This document shows positions 11,865-23,261 of a stretch of 64,000 bases of DNA, one piece after another. Position numbers and translations under genes: made by a program. Under the pieces are notes generated by a model. It was given only the letters and a program-made list of their open reading frames with translations. It had not been told where the DNA came from and ran no database searches. How positions within the stretch are numbered: the stretch's first letter is position 1; each line of letters opens with the position of its first letter. The DNA is from Neoceratodus forsteri (lineage: Eukaryota > Chordata > Ceratodontiformes > Ceratodontidae): the NCBI GenBank assembly GCA_016271365.2, contig CM057453.1:1093164001-1093228000 (forward strand). The letters are read 5' to 3'.

Positions 11865-12085
11865 TACCGAGGTGAGGCTGACTGGTCTGTAGTTCCCCGC
11901 TTCCTCTTTGTTCCCACTTTTGTATAAGGGGACTACATCTGGTATCCTCCAGTCTTTGGGTACCTCCCTGTTTCAGTGATCGACTAAACAGGATAGCCAG
12001 AGGTTCAGCCACCACCTCTCTTAGTTCTTTAAGGACCCTGGGGTGCACCCCGTCTGGCCATCTTAGGCATATAACCTTCAGTACC

Positions 12086-13363
12086 ATAGCCCTGAATTTG
12101 TGTGTTATCTCGTAAATATTGAGCCAGGGTTCGGCATATAGGGCAAATAGATGGGATAGTGGGAAGCCCTATCTAGTTCCTCTATATAGAGGGAATCTGA
12201 CCAAGTGAGAGCCATTTGCCTTTACCGCCGCCTGGGGATTTGTATAGATGCCTTGTATACTAGTTACAAATGAGGTGGGAAAGGCTGATTTAGATAGGGT
12301 CGCATATAAAAAGGGCAAGGACACCCTGTCAAATGCTTTTTGGGCATCCAAATTTAAAATCAGTAATGGAGTGTGAGATTGACAGGCATGGTCTATAACA
12401 TATAGGGTCCTTTTAAAATTATCTGTAGTTCTTTGGCTTCTAATAAAGCCAAACTGATTCGGTGTATAAATTCCATGAGGATCCTGTCTGGGCAATGAGC
12501 CAAGATACTTGTATAAATGTTATAGTCATGGTTAAGAACAGAAATTGGGTGATATAATTTGCACAAGTGGGCCAGTTTATTTGGCTTAAGTATGGCCGAA
12601 ATTGAGGCGTGCTGCCATGAAGTGGGACAGACCCCAGTTTCATAGCTAGACTGTAAAATGCCCAAAAAAGGCTGCTGTAATAATGCCATAGTGGCTTTAT
12701 AATACTCAGCTCCATGCCCATCAGGGCCTGGGCTTTTCCCGTTTTTCAAATTTTTAACCATTGAGACTAATTGTCCAGCTGAGATAGGCAGAGTTAAAGC
12801 AAGGAGATGAGTCTCTGTAAGGGTAGGGACGGTTATCCCTTCTAGGAAATTCGTAATAGTTTCCTTAGAGGGCTACGATGACTCCTGATATAACTCCGAA
12901 TAGTAAGTCTGCAAAATATCTCATATTTCTGGGGTCGAACTGTGCAATCTACCCGTACTTTGATTTTTAAGTGTAAGGATGGTAGCTTGTTTTACCGTAA
13001 TCTGTATGCGAGGGTCGTAGCTGCCCTAGAACCCCCCTCATAGTATTTTTGTTTTAACCAAAGGAGTGCTTGCTCCGTTTTATATGTGAGGATATCCTGC
13101 ATTTTGTTCTACATTTGTTGAATCGGGGGTGGTAGGGAATGGTCCCCCTGCATATGCGCTAGTTGTAAGAATTTTAATTTTTCCTGTAATTCATTTAACT
13201 GTTGCTCTCTTTGTGGTTTTTTTTTTTAAGGTACTATAAGCTATAATTTCACCTCTTAATACCACCTTAATGATGTCACACAGTAGTTGCCATGAAATAG
13301 TCTCTGAATAATTTTCCATTATAATTAGGGGGATAGCGTCCCGGAGGAGTTGCTCAAACTCCA
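12086..13363 (-). pseudogene. L1-a ORF2, RT N-terminal part
   Basis: Between the CR1 and foldback insertions the minus strand encodes the first half of the L1 reverse transcriptase. Blocks in order are NGKSPGPDGHGAEYYK (about 12700-12750), YHPISVLNHDYNIYTSIL (about 12500-12560), PNQFGFIRSQRTTDNF (about 12420-12460), LILNLDAQKAFDRV (motif A, about 12300-12360) and FPLYRGTR followed by a stop (motif B, about 12170). The ORF is split between two frames near 12490. Sequence toward 13360 matches the endonuclease-RT linker only weakly. Confidence 0.8.
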
Positions 13364-14883
13364 AGGGCCGGATATTCAAAAGGGTTGCGCCATGCGCAAT
13401 AGGGTTCGCATGCAGAGTCGAACTTTGCTCCATTCTGCCATATTCAGCAGGAGTCAGTTCGCCACAGAAAACATGCTGAGCAACAGCGCAATGCAAATGA
13501 ATGCATGCTGAACTGGAGGGAGGAACCATGCATAAACTGCACAGCCCGATATTCAGCAGGGCTGTGCAGAGTTGTGCAGGCACAACCCCCAACCTGCGCC
13601 TGCACAACTTTGAGCCAAAAAAAAAAGGCTTAAGTTGAGGGCCACCCACAGGTGAGCTGCTGCATTGCAGGGCGCAACACAGCAGCTGCCACCTGTGGCT
13701 GGCCCCCAACCCAGTCCCTGTGCCCCCTGCAGTCCGATCGCGGGCAGCCCACTGTAAATCCCCACCACCACCCCCCACTGGCCCGATCGCGGGCATAGTT
13801 AATCCCCACCAGCCCGATCGCGGGCAGCAATGTGGCCCCGAATGTATCCCTGGTGGTCCAGTGGACCGAAAAGCCCGATCGCGGGCAGTAGTTGTGTAAA
13901 CCCCCCTCGAAATCATCCCTGGTGGTCCAGTGGACGAAAAGCCCGATCGCGGACAGTAGTATAGAATCCGCCCCCCTCCGAATTCAGCCCTGGTGGTCTA
14001 GTGGCACATCGATCGCGGGATGTAAATGCTACACAAACCCCCAACATTGCCCTGGTGGCTGGTGTCCCCCTTCCACCACCCCACGAGAAGCCCTCCACCC
14101 CACCCCCCACAGCGGCGGGCGGCAGCATCCCTCGCGGCAGGAGGGATGCTGCCGCCCGCCGCTGTGGGGAGCGGGGTGGGGGCTTCGGGTGGTGGGGAGG
14201 GGGACACCAGCCACCAGGGCAATGTTGGGGGATTTGTGTAGCATTTACATCCCGCGATCGGGATGTGCCACCAGACCACCAGGGCTGAATTCGGAGGGGG
14301 ATTCTACACCACTGCCCGCCGATCGGGCTTTTCGGTCCACTGACCACCAGGGTACGACGGGGTGGGGGAGCTACATTGCTGCCCACATCGGGCTGTTGGG
14401 GGATTAAACCATGCCCGCGATCGGGCCAGTGGAGGGGGATTCTACACTGTTTTGCCCGCTATCAGGCTGCAGGGCATCGGTCCTCGACGGCTGCTGCCTG
14501 GCAGGGTGCCAGGCGCAAGTCTCGGGATCGGAACACCTGCATGCTAATGGCATGCAAATGGGGCCATAATCAGATGCAAATGGACCCCCTGCACCTTGCA
14601 TGAATTATAGCCCCATTTGCATGTCACCTTTTGAATATCGGGATTTTGCGCATGGCGCAATGGTACTTGCGCCACCACAAGTTGAATGCTCCACTCTGTC
14701 AACTTGCGGAGGCGCAAGTTCCACTGCGCCATGCACAGTGGCTGTGGTTGGGGGGTGATATTCAAAGGAGTTGCTCAGTAGCACAACTCCTTTGAATATC
14801 GCCCCGGACACACCCCTGCGCAACTATTTTGCGCAGCGCAAGGGCTTGCTCCTAAGAATGGCGCAGTTTGAATATTCAGCCCC
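13364..14883. mobile_element. GC-rich 1.5-kb foldback element with terminal inverted repeats
   Basis: The outer ends are inverted repeats: GGCCGGATATTCAAA on the left and its counterpart TTTGAATATTCAGCCCC on the right. Inside, most of the element is one long imperfect palindrome centred near 14135; the core arms (about 14060-14130 and 14140-14215) match almost perfectly. Each arm holds several copies of a roughly 70-bp tandem unit containing CCCGATCGCGGGCAG and CCCTGGTGGTCCAGTGG. A smaller nested palindrome with GATATTCAAAGGAGTTG ends lies at 14757-14800. No transposase is encoded and long frames on both strands are mirror images of each other. It sits inside L1-a ORF2, so it is younger than L1-a. 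I see no clear target-site duplication. Confidence 0.82.
14755..14805. repeat. Nested hairpin in the foldback element
   Basis: The arms GATATTCAAAGGAGTTG and CAACTCCTTTGAATATC flank a loop of about 10 bases (CTCAGTAGCA). The arm sequence echoes the outer terminal repeat of the element. Confidence 0.8.
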
Positions 14884-15640
14884 AGATCTCTAAGTAGGAA
14901 GGGGTTGAAGCTCCAATACATATTTCTCTTATCTCTTTGATGGTACAGTTCCAGACCAGTGGGGGGCGTGGTCCAACAGGGAAATAGTGTGTATCTTTGT
15001 ACTATTTATCCAGTCTAAATGCTTCCCTGACATGAAAAAATATTCCAGTCGTGTATAGTGCTTATGAGTGTTAGAGCAAAAAGTGAATTACTGGGTCGCC
15101 GAGTGATGATGGCGCCGTGTATCCACCATTCCCATCTCCTTAAGTAATCTCTTGAGATGTTTATGCCCTGAAATTGCTGGGGTGGGTCTGGGGCTTGATA
15201 AATCCAAGGAAAGATTAAAGAAACAATTATAATCTCCCCCTGTAATCACTACCCCTTTCTGCCAAGTTATTATTTGGTCCATTAATTGTTGTATGGAAGA
15301 TGTGTCACTACCTGGTGGGATTTAAAAACTACAGATAGTGAATTGTTGCTGGTTCAAGGACCCTATTGCCATGGCCAGCCGGCCCTCACTATCAGTATAG
15401 CTATAAAAGGAGAGTGTTTAGGAATTAAAATTGCAACTCATCTTCTGTCCCTTTTATATTTCGATGCAATAACTTGGTCATAGCCAAATTTCGTTAGTTT
15501 TTGGTGATCCAGGTTACTCAAATGAGTCTTCTGGAGTAATAAAATATCAGGATGTAAGTTTTTGAAACCCCTCAAAGTTTTATATCTTTTGACTGGGCCA
15601 GACAGTCCATTAAACATTATAAGAGATTATCTTAAAATGA
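14884..15640 (-). pseudogene. L1-a ORF2 endonuclease domain
   Basis: On the minus strand this carries the AP-type endonuclease that nicks target DNA. Visible blocks are NGLSGPVKR near 15600 (the usual NVNGLNSP start region), HPDILLLQKTHL near 15530 (QETHL in active copies; Glu replaced by Lys) and VVITGGDYNCFFN near 15210-15250 (GGDFN core). ISGHKHLKRLLKEMGMVD follows near 15140. The Glu-to-Lys change at a metal-binding position and several stops indicate an inactive copy. ORF2 probably starts near 15640. Confidence 0.75.
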
Positions 15641-15644
15641 TATG

Positions 15645-17860
15645 ACATACTTATTGTAATACCTGTAACCCACACCCCTCGGCCATACACCTTCTTCATT
15701 ACAGAGGGTAATGTACGCAACCGTCTCCCTGCCCCTTCCCCCCATTATTTTCAACTAATGCTGCAATTGTGGGCCGTGATATATGCTACAAAGTACTAAT
15801 ATAAGAACCTGCAATCTCTTTTCTGGCAATCAATAGAGTACCCAAAAAAGTGTAAAAAGAACAAATACAAAAAAATCTTTAATAGTCTGAGAAAAACCTG
15901 TCCTCTAGGACCAGAACTGTATACATAAAAAGATCCATAATATGTATCTAGGAAACTGTGCCAGCTGGGTCAGTTATAACTACAACCCACTAATGTGGGA
16001 AAACAGGGTGTGACTTCCGGTTTCTGGGGTGTATCGCGTAACACCCCTGCGGGCAGTACTTACGTACTGAGCCTCTGGAAATAGTCGACCACTGAGAGTG
16101 GTCGGGCTCTGAGGAGGAGAGGAATCCCTCCTTGAAAAAGGGGGGAATTGAGGAGTAAAATACATATATTGGGGATTAACAAAAAAAGAGACCAGAGGAA
16201 AGAAAAAAGGTGAGTCATCCCTGCTTCGCTGGCTAGTTGTAAAGTCTTAATCTAGGTAGAGCCACAGCTCCCATCCCCCTAATCATGGAATCTTGAACTT
16301 ATATTATACTGCTAAGTATGGAAAGACTCTATGAATCACTATGAATATAAAGAGCAAGAGCCTTCAGGTATGTTTCCTGTTGGAAAGTATAATATCTTGT
16401 CTGCCTGTTTTTATACTTCCCTAAGGGGGCGAATAAATCTGTTAAATAGAAAGGAGGGGAGGGAAGCCCAAGGGGCCAGAAATAGACAAGGATACTGAGG
16501 TGGTGCTGTCGTTGTCATATGAATGCTGGGTTGCATACAATATATACGGAGGATCGTCCCAGATGACTAGCGTAGCATTACCTTGACAGTTCTGTATTCG
16601 AACAGCCCCCTTAATACACTGTTAAGATGACTGCTTTATTCATTTCTCAGACTAATACACTGAACTATAAGCGGAGCTAGTATTATAACAGTGACCATAC
16701 TGTGAGTTCTGATAGATTATATCTGAGCTCCCCTCCAATTATAACCAGATATTCTTTATAACCCAGCTGTACCAAATATCTTTCTTCTGACAGGGTCCTC
16801 TCTGGGGCCCAACATTGTTTACAAAATAGGCAAGCTATGCCCCAGGGCTGAAGGTACACTGAGTTCCAAAGAACCTGTAAAGGAAAAAACAATCAAACAG
16901 GTGTGCCTCCTTCTGGGGGTTACGGTGAGTTAGTTCTGCCCCATCCTCTCCTACATGGTTGGGGATATATTAAAGTAAAACGGTAGTAAAAATTAAATTG
17001 GATGTGTAGAGGTCTATGTGTCCATTCTATAGAGGGCTGGTCCGTTTACATTATTATCAAGTCATTAGTCCCAATATTAGGCATGTTGTTATCTGCCAGT
17101 CCTGGGACTTCATAGCACCTCTAGTGCTGTTAAATAAATTGAATTGTGTCGCGCCCCCAACCTACAGCCCAGTGCTGACGATTAAGTGGCTGCAATAAAA
17201 GTGTCACCATTAGGAGCTCTTGTAAAAATCCTCAGAGCATCCCTCCCATATATGTTATAACAACCATTCCTGACAGATCATGAAATAAGCTGTCCAGCCC
17301 CCAGGACAAAACTGTGCCTTTGTAATATTAAAAGGGGAAGTTTGATATCGGCTTTTCAGATTCAGATAGTGTCAAGGACGGGGAGCGGTGAGATGAGGCC
17401 CCTCCCCCAGCACCACCACAGTGGTTCCCTCTTGTGTGGCAAACAGCTAAGTATGTACAAGCATATGGCTCACAATCCCTGTTGCATCTGCTGACTGCGC
17501 ATCCTCCCTTGAAGCGCGGCAACCATTCAGTCCCCATTCGTTTGCTTCAGCTCAGCCTCCGAAAGCCACTATCACTGTGTGGCAAATGAGGTCTGTTAAC
17601 TTCAGCATACCATGAGGCAAGGGGGATCAAAGCTAATCAGACATTATTAAGTAAATGACATGCTTTCTCCATCTCCACTCATGCACTGCGGTAGCGGGCA
17701 ATAATGTAGTCCGTACCTAATTGGCACTGCACTGTTCAGGGGAAGGGTTGAGCAGTTAGGAGCAATCCAATGCCACCAAGCAACGAAAACAAATAGCAGA
17801 AGGAACAAGCGGTAGTGTGAGAGCACGACTCCCCCTAGCAACCCTCCCATACCACCCCCC
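15645..17860 (-). other. Spacer between L1-a ORF1 and ORF2, unassigned
   Basis: L1-clade elements usually have a short gap between ORF1 and ORF2, yet about 2.2 kb separate them here. No ORF above 70 codons in this interval looks real on either strand. A moderately GC-rich part (17330-17620) and an AT-rich part (15650-17200) differ in composition. It may be an unrecognised insertion or a long spacer of this family. Confidence 0.45.
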
Positions 17861-17863
17861 GCA

Positions 17864-18924
17864 TCAACCCTGCCCCCCGATACTCACCAGAAAGTATGAT
17901 GTCTGCTGCAGTAAATTCAAATTTACTGCATCTGTTGTAATTGTTGGCAGTCTGGGCCATTGTCTCTTGAGTTTGCCGACGAACCTCGGGGTCTGTAGAA
18001 GTCCTCCATCTCTCGTTCTTTGGGACGTCCAGGGTTGTGATAAACAGATGGAGCACATTATTCCCCATGTACTCAAGTCACGAGCCACCTCCTCTGCCAA
18101 ACTGTAGCTCTTCTGTCCTTCAGGAAACTGCACTACAAGGCAAGCCGGATGGGGGTACGGAATTTGAGTTTATGTTGTCGGAGGGGAGGGAACAAAGGAA
18201 TATGCTCCCTCCATCTCTGCATAGTATAAGACACATGGTCATTATCAAAATATATCTGATCTGTCACATACAGAATTTTCCTTTTGGCCCATGCCTGCTT
18301 GAGAATGAACTCTCTGGTAGTGTATTTAAAAATGTAGTAGTGATAGAGCGCGGTTGGGCATCGGGTCCCCAGGGTTTCAGTCCTAGAGCTCGATGGGCCT
18401 CTCTCTATAACATGATACTCTGCATCCAGTTCCAGGGCTATATGCAAGAAGCTATCGATGAAGCCCTCCATCTCGGTGCCCTCAGAATTTTCTGGCATGC
18501 CATATAACCATGTGTTATTGCGCCAATGCCGGTTCTCTGCATCTTCTTGCCTTGTACTCATTTCTAGTTGTGTAGTTGCCAGTTTTAAGATTGCCACCTG
18601 TAGTTGGGGGATCTGTTTCTTATGGTGGGCTGACACCACTTCTAACTCAGTTACTCTAGAATTCAGCTGACCAACGTCTGTTTGAATAGTGGCCGCCAAT
18701 TCTTTAAACATTGTAAATTCCACCCGGAATGCTTGCAGCTCAGACAGTATTAAATCAAGTTTATGGTCTCATTGCTTTTTCGTCGACTGTGTGGATGCAG
18801 CCTTCTATGTTTCTGGGCCACTTAGGATTTCTGAAGCTGCCAAATCTGAATGTTCAGCCACGGCGTCCTCGCCCTCCACCACTAAGTCTGCATACCGATT
18901 CCATCCACCTTTACTTGTGGACAT
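17864..18924 (-). pseudogene. L1-a ORF1 (RNA-binding protein)
   Basis: ORF1 would coat the element RNA. The ATG at 18924 begins MSTSKGGWNRYADLVVEGED, and a TAG interrupts at about 18810. The main open piece (18133-18723) shows a coiled coil with heptad-like spacing (about 18560-18723), then ENRHWRNNTWLYGMPENSEG (about 18490-18540), which is the RRM start (RRNNLRI.GIPE in the family), and REFILKQAWAKRK and LRQHKLKFRTPIRLAL of the C-terminal domain. A frameshift near 18133 moves to QFPEGQKSYSLAEEVARDL, which completes that domain. At least one stop and one frameshift are present. Confidence 0.8.
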
Positions 18925-19024
18925 TATTATGCCTCCAGTCTGTAATAAAATTCATGTTAATCAGCCTTAAGATTGTTGTTAGAGACTTTTTTAATTGAAA
19001 CGGGGCCCGAAGCTCTTCCCTCAA

Positions 19025-19280
19025 TCAGCCATATGGTTGGGTGACATCACTGGAAGCATCTCTCCACTTAGTTTTAACACAAGTAAAGAACAGTTGGCAC
19101 ACACCATCCCAAAGTTCTGTCATATTCTGTCTGTAAATCAGCAATGCCCTACGAACATCTAACTCATGTAGAGCATGCTCCACATCTGAGCTGAGTGGCC
19201 TTGGAAAGAAGATAGACAACAGCAAAGACAGGTTAAGATGAAAATCTTCCTCTAGGATATCTCTTTCAGCAGACCACACC
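19025..19280 (-). pseudogene. DIRS tyrosine recombinase scrap, antisense
   Basis: An 84-codon minus-strand frame contains EHALHELDVRRALLIYRQNM followed by QLF. This matches the HTLDVHRILRYY and HTLDPRRALSYY blocks of the recombinases in copies A and C. It is the only DIRS piece on the minus strand in this window. It lies between the 5' end of L1-a and the start of copy B. No catalytic motif is included. Confidence 0.65.
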
Positions 19281-19515
19281 TACAAAACTATAAGCCGCCA
19301 GGTGCTAGAACCACACAGAAACTTTTGCAAGCAGTCCACCAGGGCCTCCCACAACAACGTCAGCAGCTACAAAAACATGGGTGGGGCTCCTCCTCTCTTC
19401 ATTTCTATTCCCACTACTGACCATCCTCATTGGATCACTCATGGAAATGCTGCTGCATTAGCCACCATTTTATTTTATTTTTTAGAAAAAGTAATCACTT
19501 TTACAGTGATTTTCA

Positions 19516-19775
19516 GTGACCTGTATGTCGTCAAAGGAACCATCAAAATTGTTCCACTGCTGGCACTGCGGTGAGATGATTTACACTGACAGCTCCCATG
19601 ACATCTGTGTTTGTTGCCTAGGCCCATACCATAATAAGAAAGCCTGCCCTATCTATCAGCATTTCAACTCTGCAACCAGGCAATGCCAGCCCTCAAGAAG
19701 CATCTCCTCAAGAAGAAAATGGCCATGATGCAGAAGGAACTCCAGCAGAAGAACACTTTCATGTTGCTGGCCCAG
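19516..19775 (+). pseudogene. DIRS copy B gag N-terminus with cysteine motif
   Basis: The frame begins MSSKEPSKLFHCWHCGEMIY and holds CWHC, then CVCCLGPYHNKKACPIY. This is a C-x2-C ... C-x2-CLG-x3-H-x4-C pattern also found at the start of gag in copies C, D, E and G, and probably forms a zinc-binding module. A second frame continues with KKHLLKKKMAMMQKELQQKN, a coiled-coil-like stretch also present in copy F. The LINE-c insertion cuts the gene at about 19776. Confidence 0.72.
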
Positions 19776-22465
19776 TCTATTCAATTCAGTTTTATTTAAT
19801 TCAATTGCATTTTATTTAACCAGGAATACACCATTGAGACAAGCTCATTTACAAAGTGGTCCTGTAGGACAATGGAAACATACATGTGATGCGAAACACA
19901 AAACAACAGGAAAACAACATCAGCATACAATAATGTGAAACCAATTATAATAGTACAGAGTTAGCGAAATATGGGAACCTAGGCATGACATTGAGTTTGC
20001 TAAGAGCTAAGGTGGAGTTTTAAGTTGAGTTGATAGGTAATAGGTAAGGCAGAAGAATAGCAAGAGAGAGGCACATATTGATAGGGAGAAAGGGGAAGCA
20101 GTTCATGGGTAGCAGGTAAGAGCATGTAGAGGGAGGAAATGATCTTAGAGATAAGAAGGCATGAGAAGCATAGGTGACGGATAGTAAGAGGATTTCCATT
20201 TGTGTTAGTTAAGATAGAAGTGCTTAAGTTGGACTGGAGGATAAGTACAGGCTGTGAGGAAGAGAACTAATTGGCATAACACTGACATTTTTCTAGCAGA
20301 GCAGAGATTAACTTTGTTTTGAAGGAGTTTGGGCCAACTAACTGGGCAAGCTTCAAGGAGTCTTGAATGGAATTCCAAACAGAAGGGATGGCATAGCTAA
20401 GGGAGGCAGCACCAAACTGAGTCTAAATTCTCGGAGTGTCCAAACGCATGCAGTCACAGCACCAGAGGGAGTGTGACTGAGGAGAGGTTTTAAAGAGGTT
20501 ACAGATATACGGAGGTAATTTCAAAGTTAGAGCTCTGTATGCCCAGTGGGCAGCGTTCCCGCATCTTCGAGCAGCTAAGGACCCCCACCCTATTTGTGCA
20601 TAAAGTAGACAATGGTGTGTGTTCGAGGAGGCATTAGTGTCAAACCTGATTGCCCTGTGATAGTGTCTATTTTAGCAAGAGCATTTTTTGTTCCATGGCT
20701 GTACGGTAAATCAGCATAGTCAATGAGGGGCAGAAACGTAGCAGAGACCAGCCTTCATTTGGCTTCAAAGGTGAGTAGGTGTCTGATTCTAAAAAAAGAT
20801 TCCAAGTCTTTGTTTAAGCTTTTTGTGAGTTCTTCAATATGAAGAGAGAAAGACAGTCTGTGGTCCAACCAAAAGCCAGGATATTTAAATTTATTGACGA
20901 CCTTGATGGTTTCTCCCAAGATGGTGGTAATCTGTAAGGCAGGCGGGCGGGAGGGATTTTAGGTTGCCCAGTTTGTCTTGGGGGGTGAGTAACATTACTT
21001 GTGTTACTTGTGTTTTTTTGGCGTTGAACAATAACTTTTAGTGGAGCAGGTCATATTGTAACAGGTTAAATTCTTTTAGGAGTTCCAGATAGGCTTCATC
21101 TAATGAGGGTTTTGCAATGTATATTATACAACCGTGTCCTCAGCAAATAAGTGAACACTAGCATTTGTAACCCTTTGATCGATGTTATTAATCTATATTG
21201 CAAAGAGAAGGGGCCCAAGGATTGGGCCTTGGGGGACTCTTCTTTGCTGGGATGATTTTATGAGAGAGAGATCACCTTGTGCAGACACCTGTTGCTGCCC
21301 ACCAGAGATGTATGAGGAAAACCAATTGAAAACATTACAGTCAATACCTAGGTTCTTCAGCAGGGTCAGGAGCAGGGTATGGTCGACCATGTTGAACGCT
21401 TTACTCAGGTTCGAGAAAAGCACACAGACAGTTTTTTTTAGTATCCAAAGCAGTCTGCCAGTTATTTGCGACCCTGGCCAAAGCAGAAATTGTGCTATGA
21501 ATTGATCGGAAACCAGATTGGAGTGGACTGAGGAGATTAGCATTCTCTAGGTAATCTCTGAGTTGGGCATTGACTATTTTTGTAACAGTTTAGAAAGTGT
21601 GGGTAATAGTGAGATGGGGCGATAATTGTTAAGATCAGATGGGTCACCGGATTTGAGGAGGGGTATAACATGAGCTACCTTCCAGGCAGATGGGAGAGTG
21701 CCATGAGAAGAGAGAGAGAGATTAAAAAGGTGTGTAATAGGCAGAGCTAGAATGAAGTAGCCAAGTTTCAATTATAGGACTCAAGACGAACAGTACTCAC
21801 GTTTTTATTGGGATCAAGGACCAGAAGTAAATCTTCCACCTGCTTTAAGGAGACCGTACTGAAGCTGAAAGTATTGTCGGTGAATTTGGCTGCCTGGTGG
21901 CGTGGTGGTCCAGAGGAGGAAGCAATTTTGCATGCGGGGGAAGAATCGAAAGCCAGATCTGCTGTAGCAAAGTGATTGTTAAGCTGTTCTAATATGGATA
22001 ACCTGTCAATATAGGTAATTCCATCCACGCAGATTTTGGAGGGTAGTGGACACGGGGGTCTGTGTCCCTCTACCTCGTGAAGGACATGCCAGAACTTTGC
22101 AGCATTGTTCTTGGCAGAGTCAAGTGCAGTTTGAAAATATTTAGCCTTTTCTGTTCTAACCAGTTTAGTGCGTCTGTTCTAGCTGCTCTGAAGGCAGTCC
22201 AGTCTGAGGTGGATTTGGTGGAATGAGCTTTTTTTTCCAAAGTACATCTTTGGAGCGCAAAGTAGATTTAAGGAAGGGAGTGAACCAAGGGCAGGCTCTT
22301 TCTTGGCTCTAAGTTTCATCATGGGAGCATGTTTGTTGATGACATTGAGCACTAAAGAATGAAACAAGGAGTAGGTTTCTGGGTCCTCTAAATCTAGAGA
22401 CGAGTCGTCAGGGAGTCATAAATGTAAACACTGGGACAAGGAGAAGCAGAAATCCTCCCTGGTGT
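19776..22465 (-). mobile_element. Rex1/L2-like LINE (LINE-c) inserted in DIRS B gag
   Basis: This minus-strand non-LTR element has its 3' end at about 19776, where the plus strand reads TTTTATTTAATTCAATTGC-like sequence (an AAT/TAAA-rich tail on the coding strand). The 5' end near 22465 is truncated inside the endonuclease. Pieces of the endonuclease C-terminus, linker and RT are present. The copy of DIRS gag on both sides is collinear, so the LINE inserted into it. Confidence 0.8.
21193..22367 (-). pseudogene. LINE-c endonuclease-RT ORF, broken
   Basis: From right to left the minus strand encodes FHSLVLNVINKHAPMMKL (end of the endonuclease, about 22320-22367), VSLKQVEDLLLVLDPNKN (about 21800-21880), PITHLFNLSLSSHGTLPSAW and NNYRPISLLPTLSKLLQK (21574-21771), and LSKAFNMVDHTLLL with RRVPQGPILGPLLFAI (21193-21543; motifs A and B). 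Downstream, motif C reads LFAEDTVV near 21150 in place of FADD, so a catalytic Asp is Glu. Frame changes occur near 21770 and 21560. The enzyme is dead. Confidence 0.8.
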
Positions 22466-23261
22466 GTTCCAGGTCACCCCTTCACACAGCACATACAACC
22501 TCCTCTGCGCTATTGACCGCTTCCGCAGTGACACTGCTCACCTCCTGGACCGTCGACATGACACTAAGGTGGGGACTTGCCACTGGCAGTGCCAGATCTA
22601 GTACATCTGATATGTCGATGTCTGGGATGCATCCTACCCTATCGACTCCTCCAGTCACACCCATCGACCACACGGATGCTGACGTTCAGATGGTACTATC
22701 GTTGTTTACTGATATGATTAGACACCTGCTATCTACTCCCCCTGTCCCAAGGGGTCCATCAACTGGACCTACTACCAATCCCTCCTCGTTGAGGCAGACC
22801 CTTGTTCCAGCTGCCTCCTAGGGTGCCACTGATGTCGCCAGCGCATTCTCTGCTGCCCATTGACCTGCTTGATGGTGACTACAAGTACAATCCTGACTTA
22901 ATAATGCAGGATGAGGGGGAAGAGGCTGAAGAGTACACTATAACAGGGGCACCAGATCTACAGTGTCCACCTGCAGTGAAGATTCAGTGGTCCACACTCC
23001 AAGGTCCCCACCTGAGGATCCTACCTTCCTTACAGTGATGCAGCAGCTACAGGCTGCCAGGGGCTTTGACCTAGAAAAGCAGGATACTACCAAGCAAAAT
23101 GTAATAGATTTTCTGGATCTGATGGACTCTTCTTCTCTTGTGATGCCTCCTCTCATCCCTACTTTAGAGGATGCCACCTTTGTTGGCTGGTGTAGGCCAA
23201 ATGTTATTTTAGCCATACCAAGGAAAGCTGACAAAATGTACACAGCCCCTTTTGAAAAGCT
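22462..23261 (+). pseudogene. DIRS copy B gag, middle part
   Basis: Two frames (22462-22821 and 22963-23277) continue the gag. The second contains SPPEDPTFLTVMQQLQ, equivalent to SPPEDSSFSDLLRATQ in copy F, then PPLIPTLEDATFVGWCRP and ADKMYTAPFEK. The gene is cut near 23262 by DIRS C and resumes at 29201. Confidence 0.75.

Larger units (their letters stand above)
10525..12085 (-). mobile_element. CR1 LINE insertion in L1-a (CR1-a)
   Basis: This is a 5'-truncated CR1 element inserted in the RT region of L1-a. L1 sequence reads LYRGTR up to about 12165 and LFALYAEP at about 12130, then stops near 12085 and resumes at 10524 with the ADD block. The CR1 3' end, in minus orientation, contains the CR1 signature GGGCAGACTGGGTGGGCC (about 10556-10575) and a short TCTATGTA-like tail near 10525. 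The element keeps RT and the C-terminal part of ORF2. Confidence 0.85.
8505..19020 (-). mobile_element. Long L1/Tx1-like LINE (L1-a), interrupted
   Basis: This is a minus-strand L1-clade element whose parts lie in the expected order from right to left: 5' region (about 19020), ORF1 (18924-17864), a 2.2-kb spacer, ORF2 endonuclease (about 15640-14884), RT (about 13360-12086, then 10524-10330), and the C-terminal region with a Cys/His knuckle (about 9195). The 3' end is T-rich in plus orientation near 8500-8520. A CR1 element (10525-12085) and a foldback element (13364-14883) are inserted in ORF2. Stops are present throughout. The clade is judged from the NLDAQKAFDRV and HILWSCPVLVTFW blocks. 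Confidence 0.8.

Noticed and set aside
13191..13916. A 241-codon minus-strand frame
   Set aside because: It runs across the border between L1 and the foldback element and has no domain; it is a GC-driven open frame.
13892..14407. Long frames of up to 171 codons on both strands in the GC-rich region
   Set aside because: They are mirror translations of one palindrome, are rich in Pro, Gly and Arg, and match no family.
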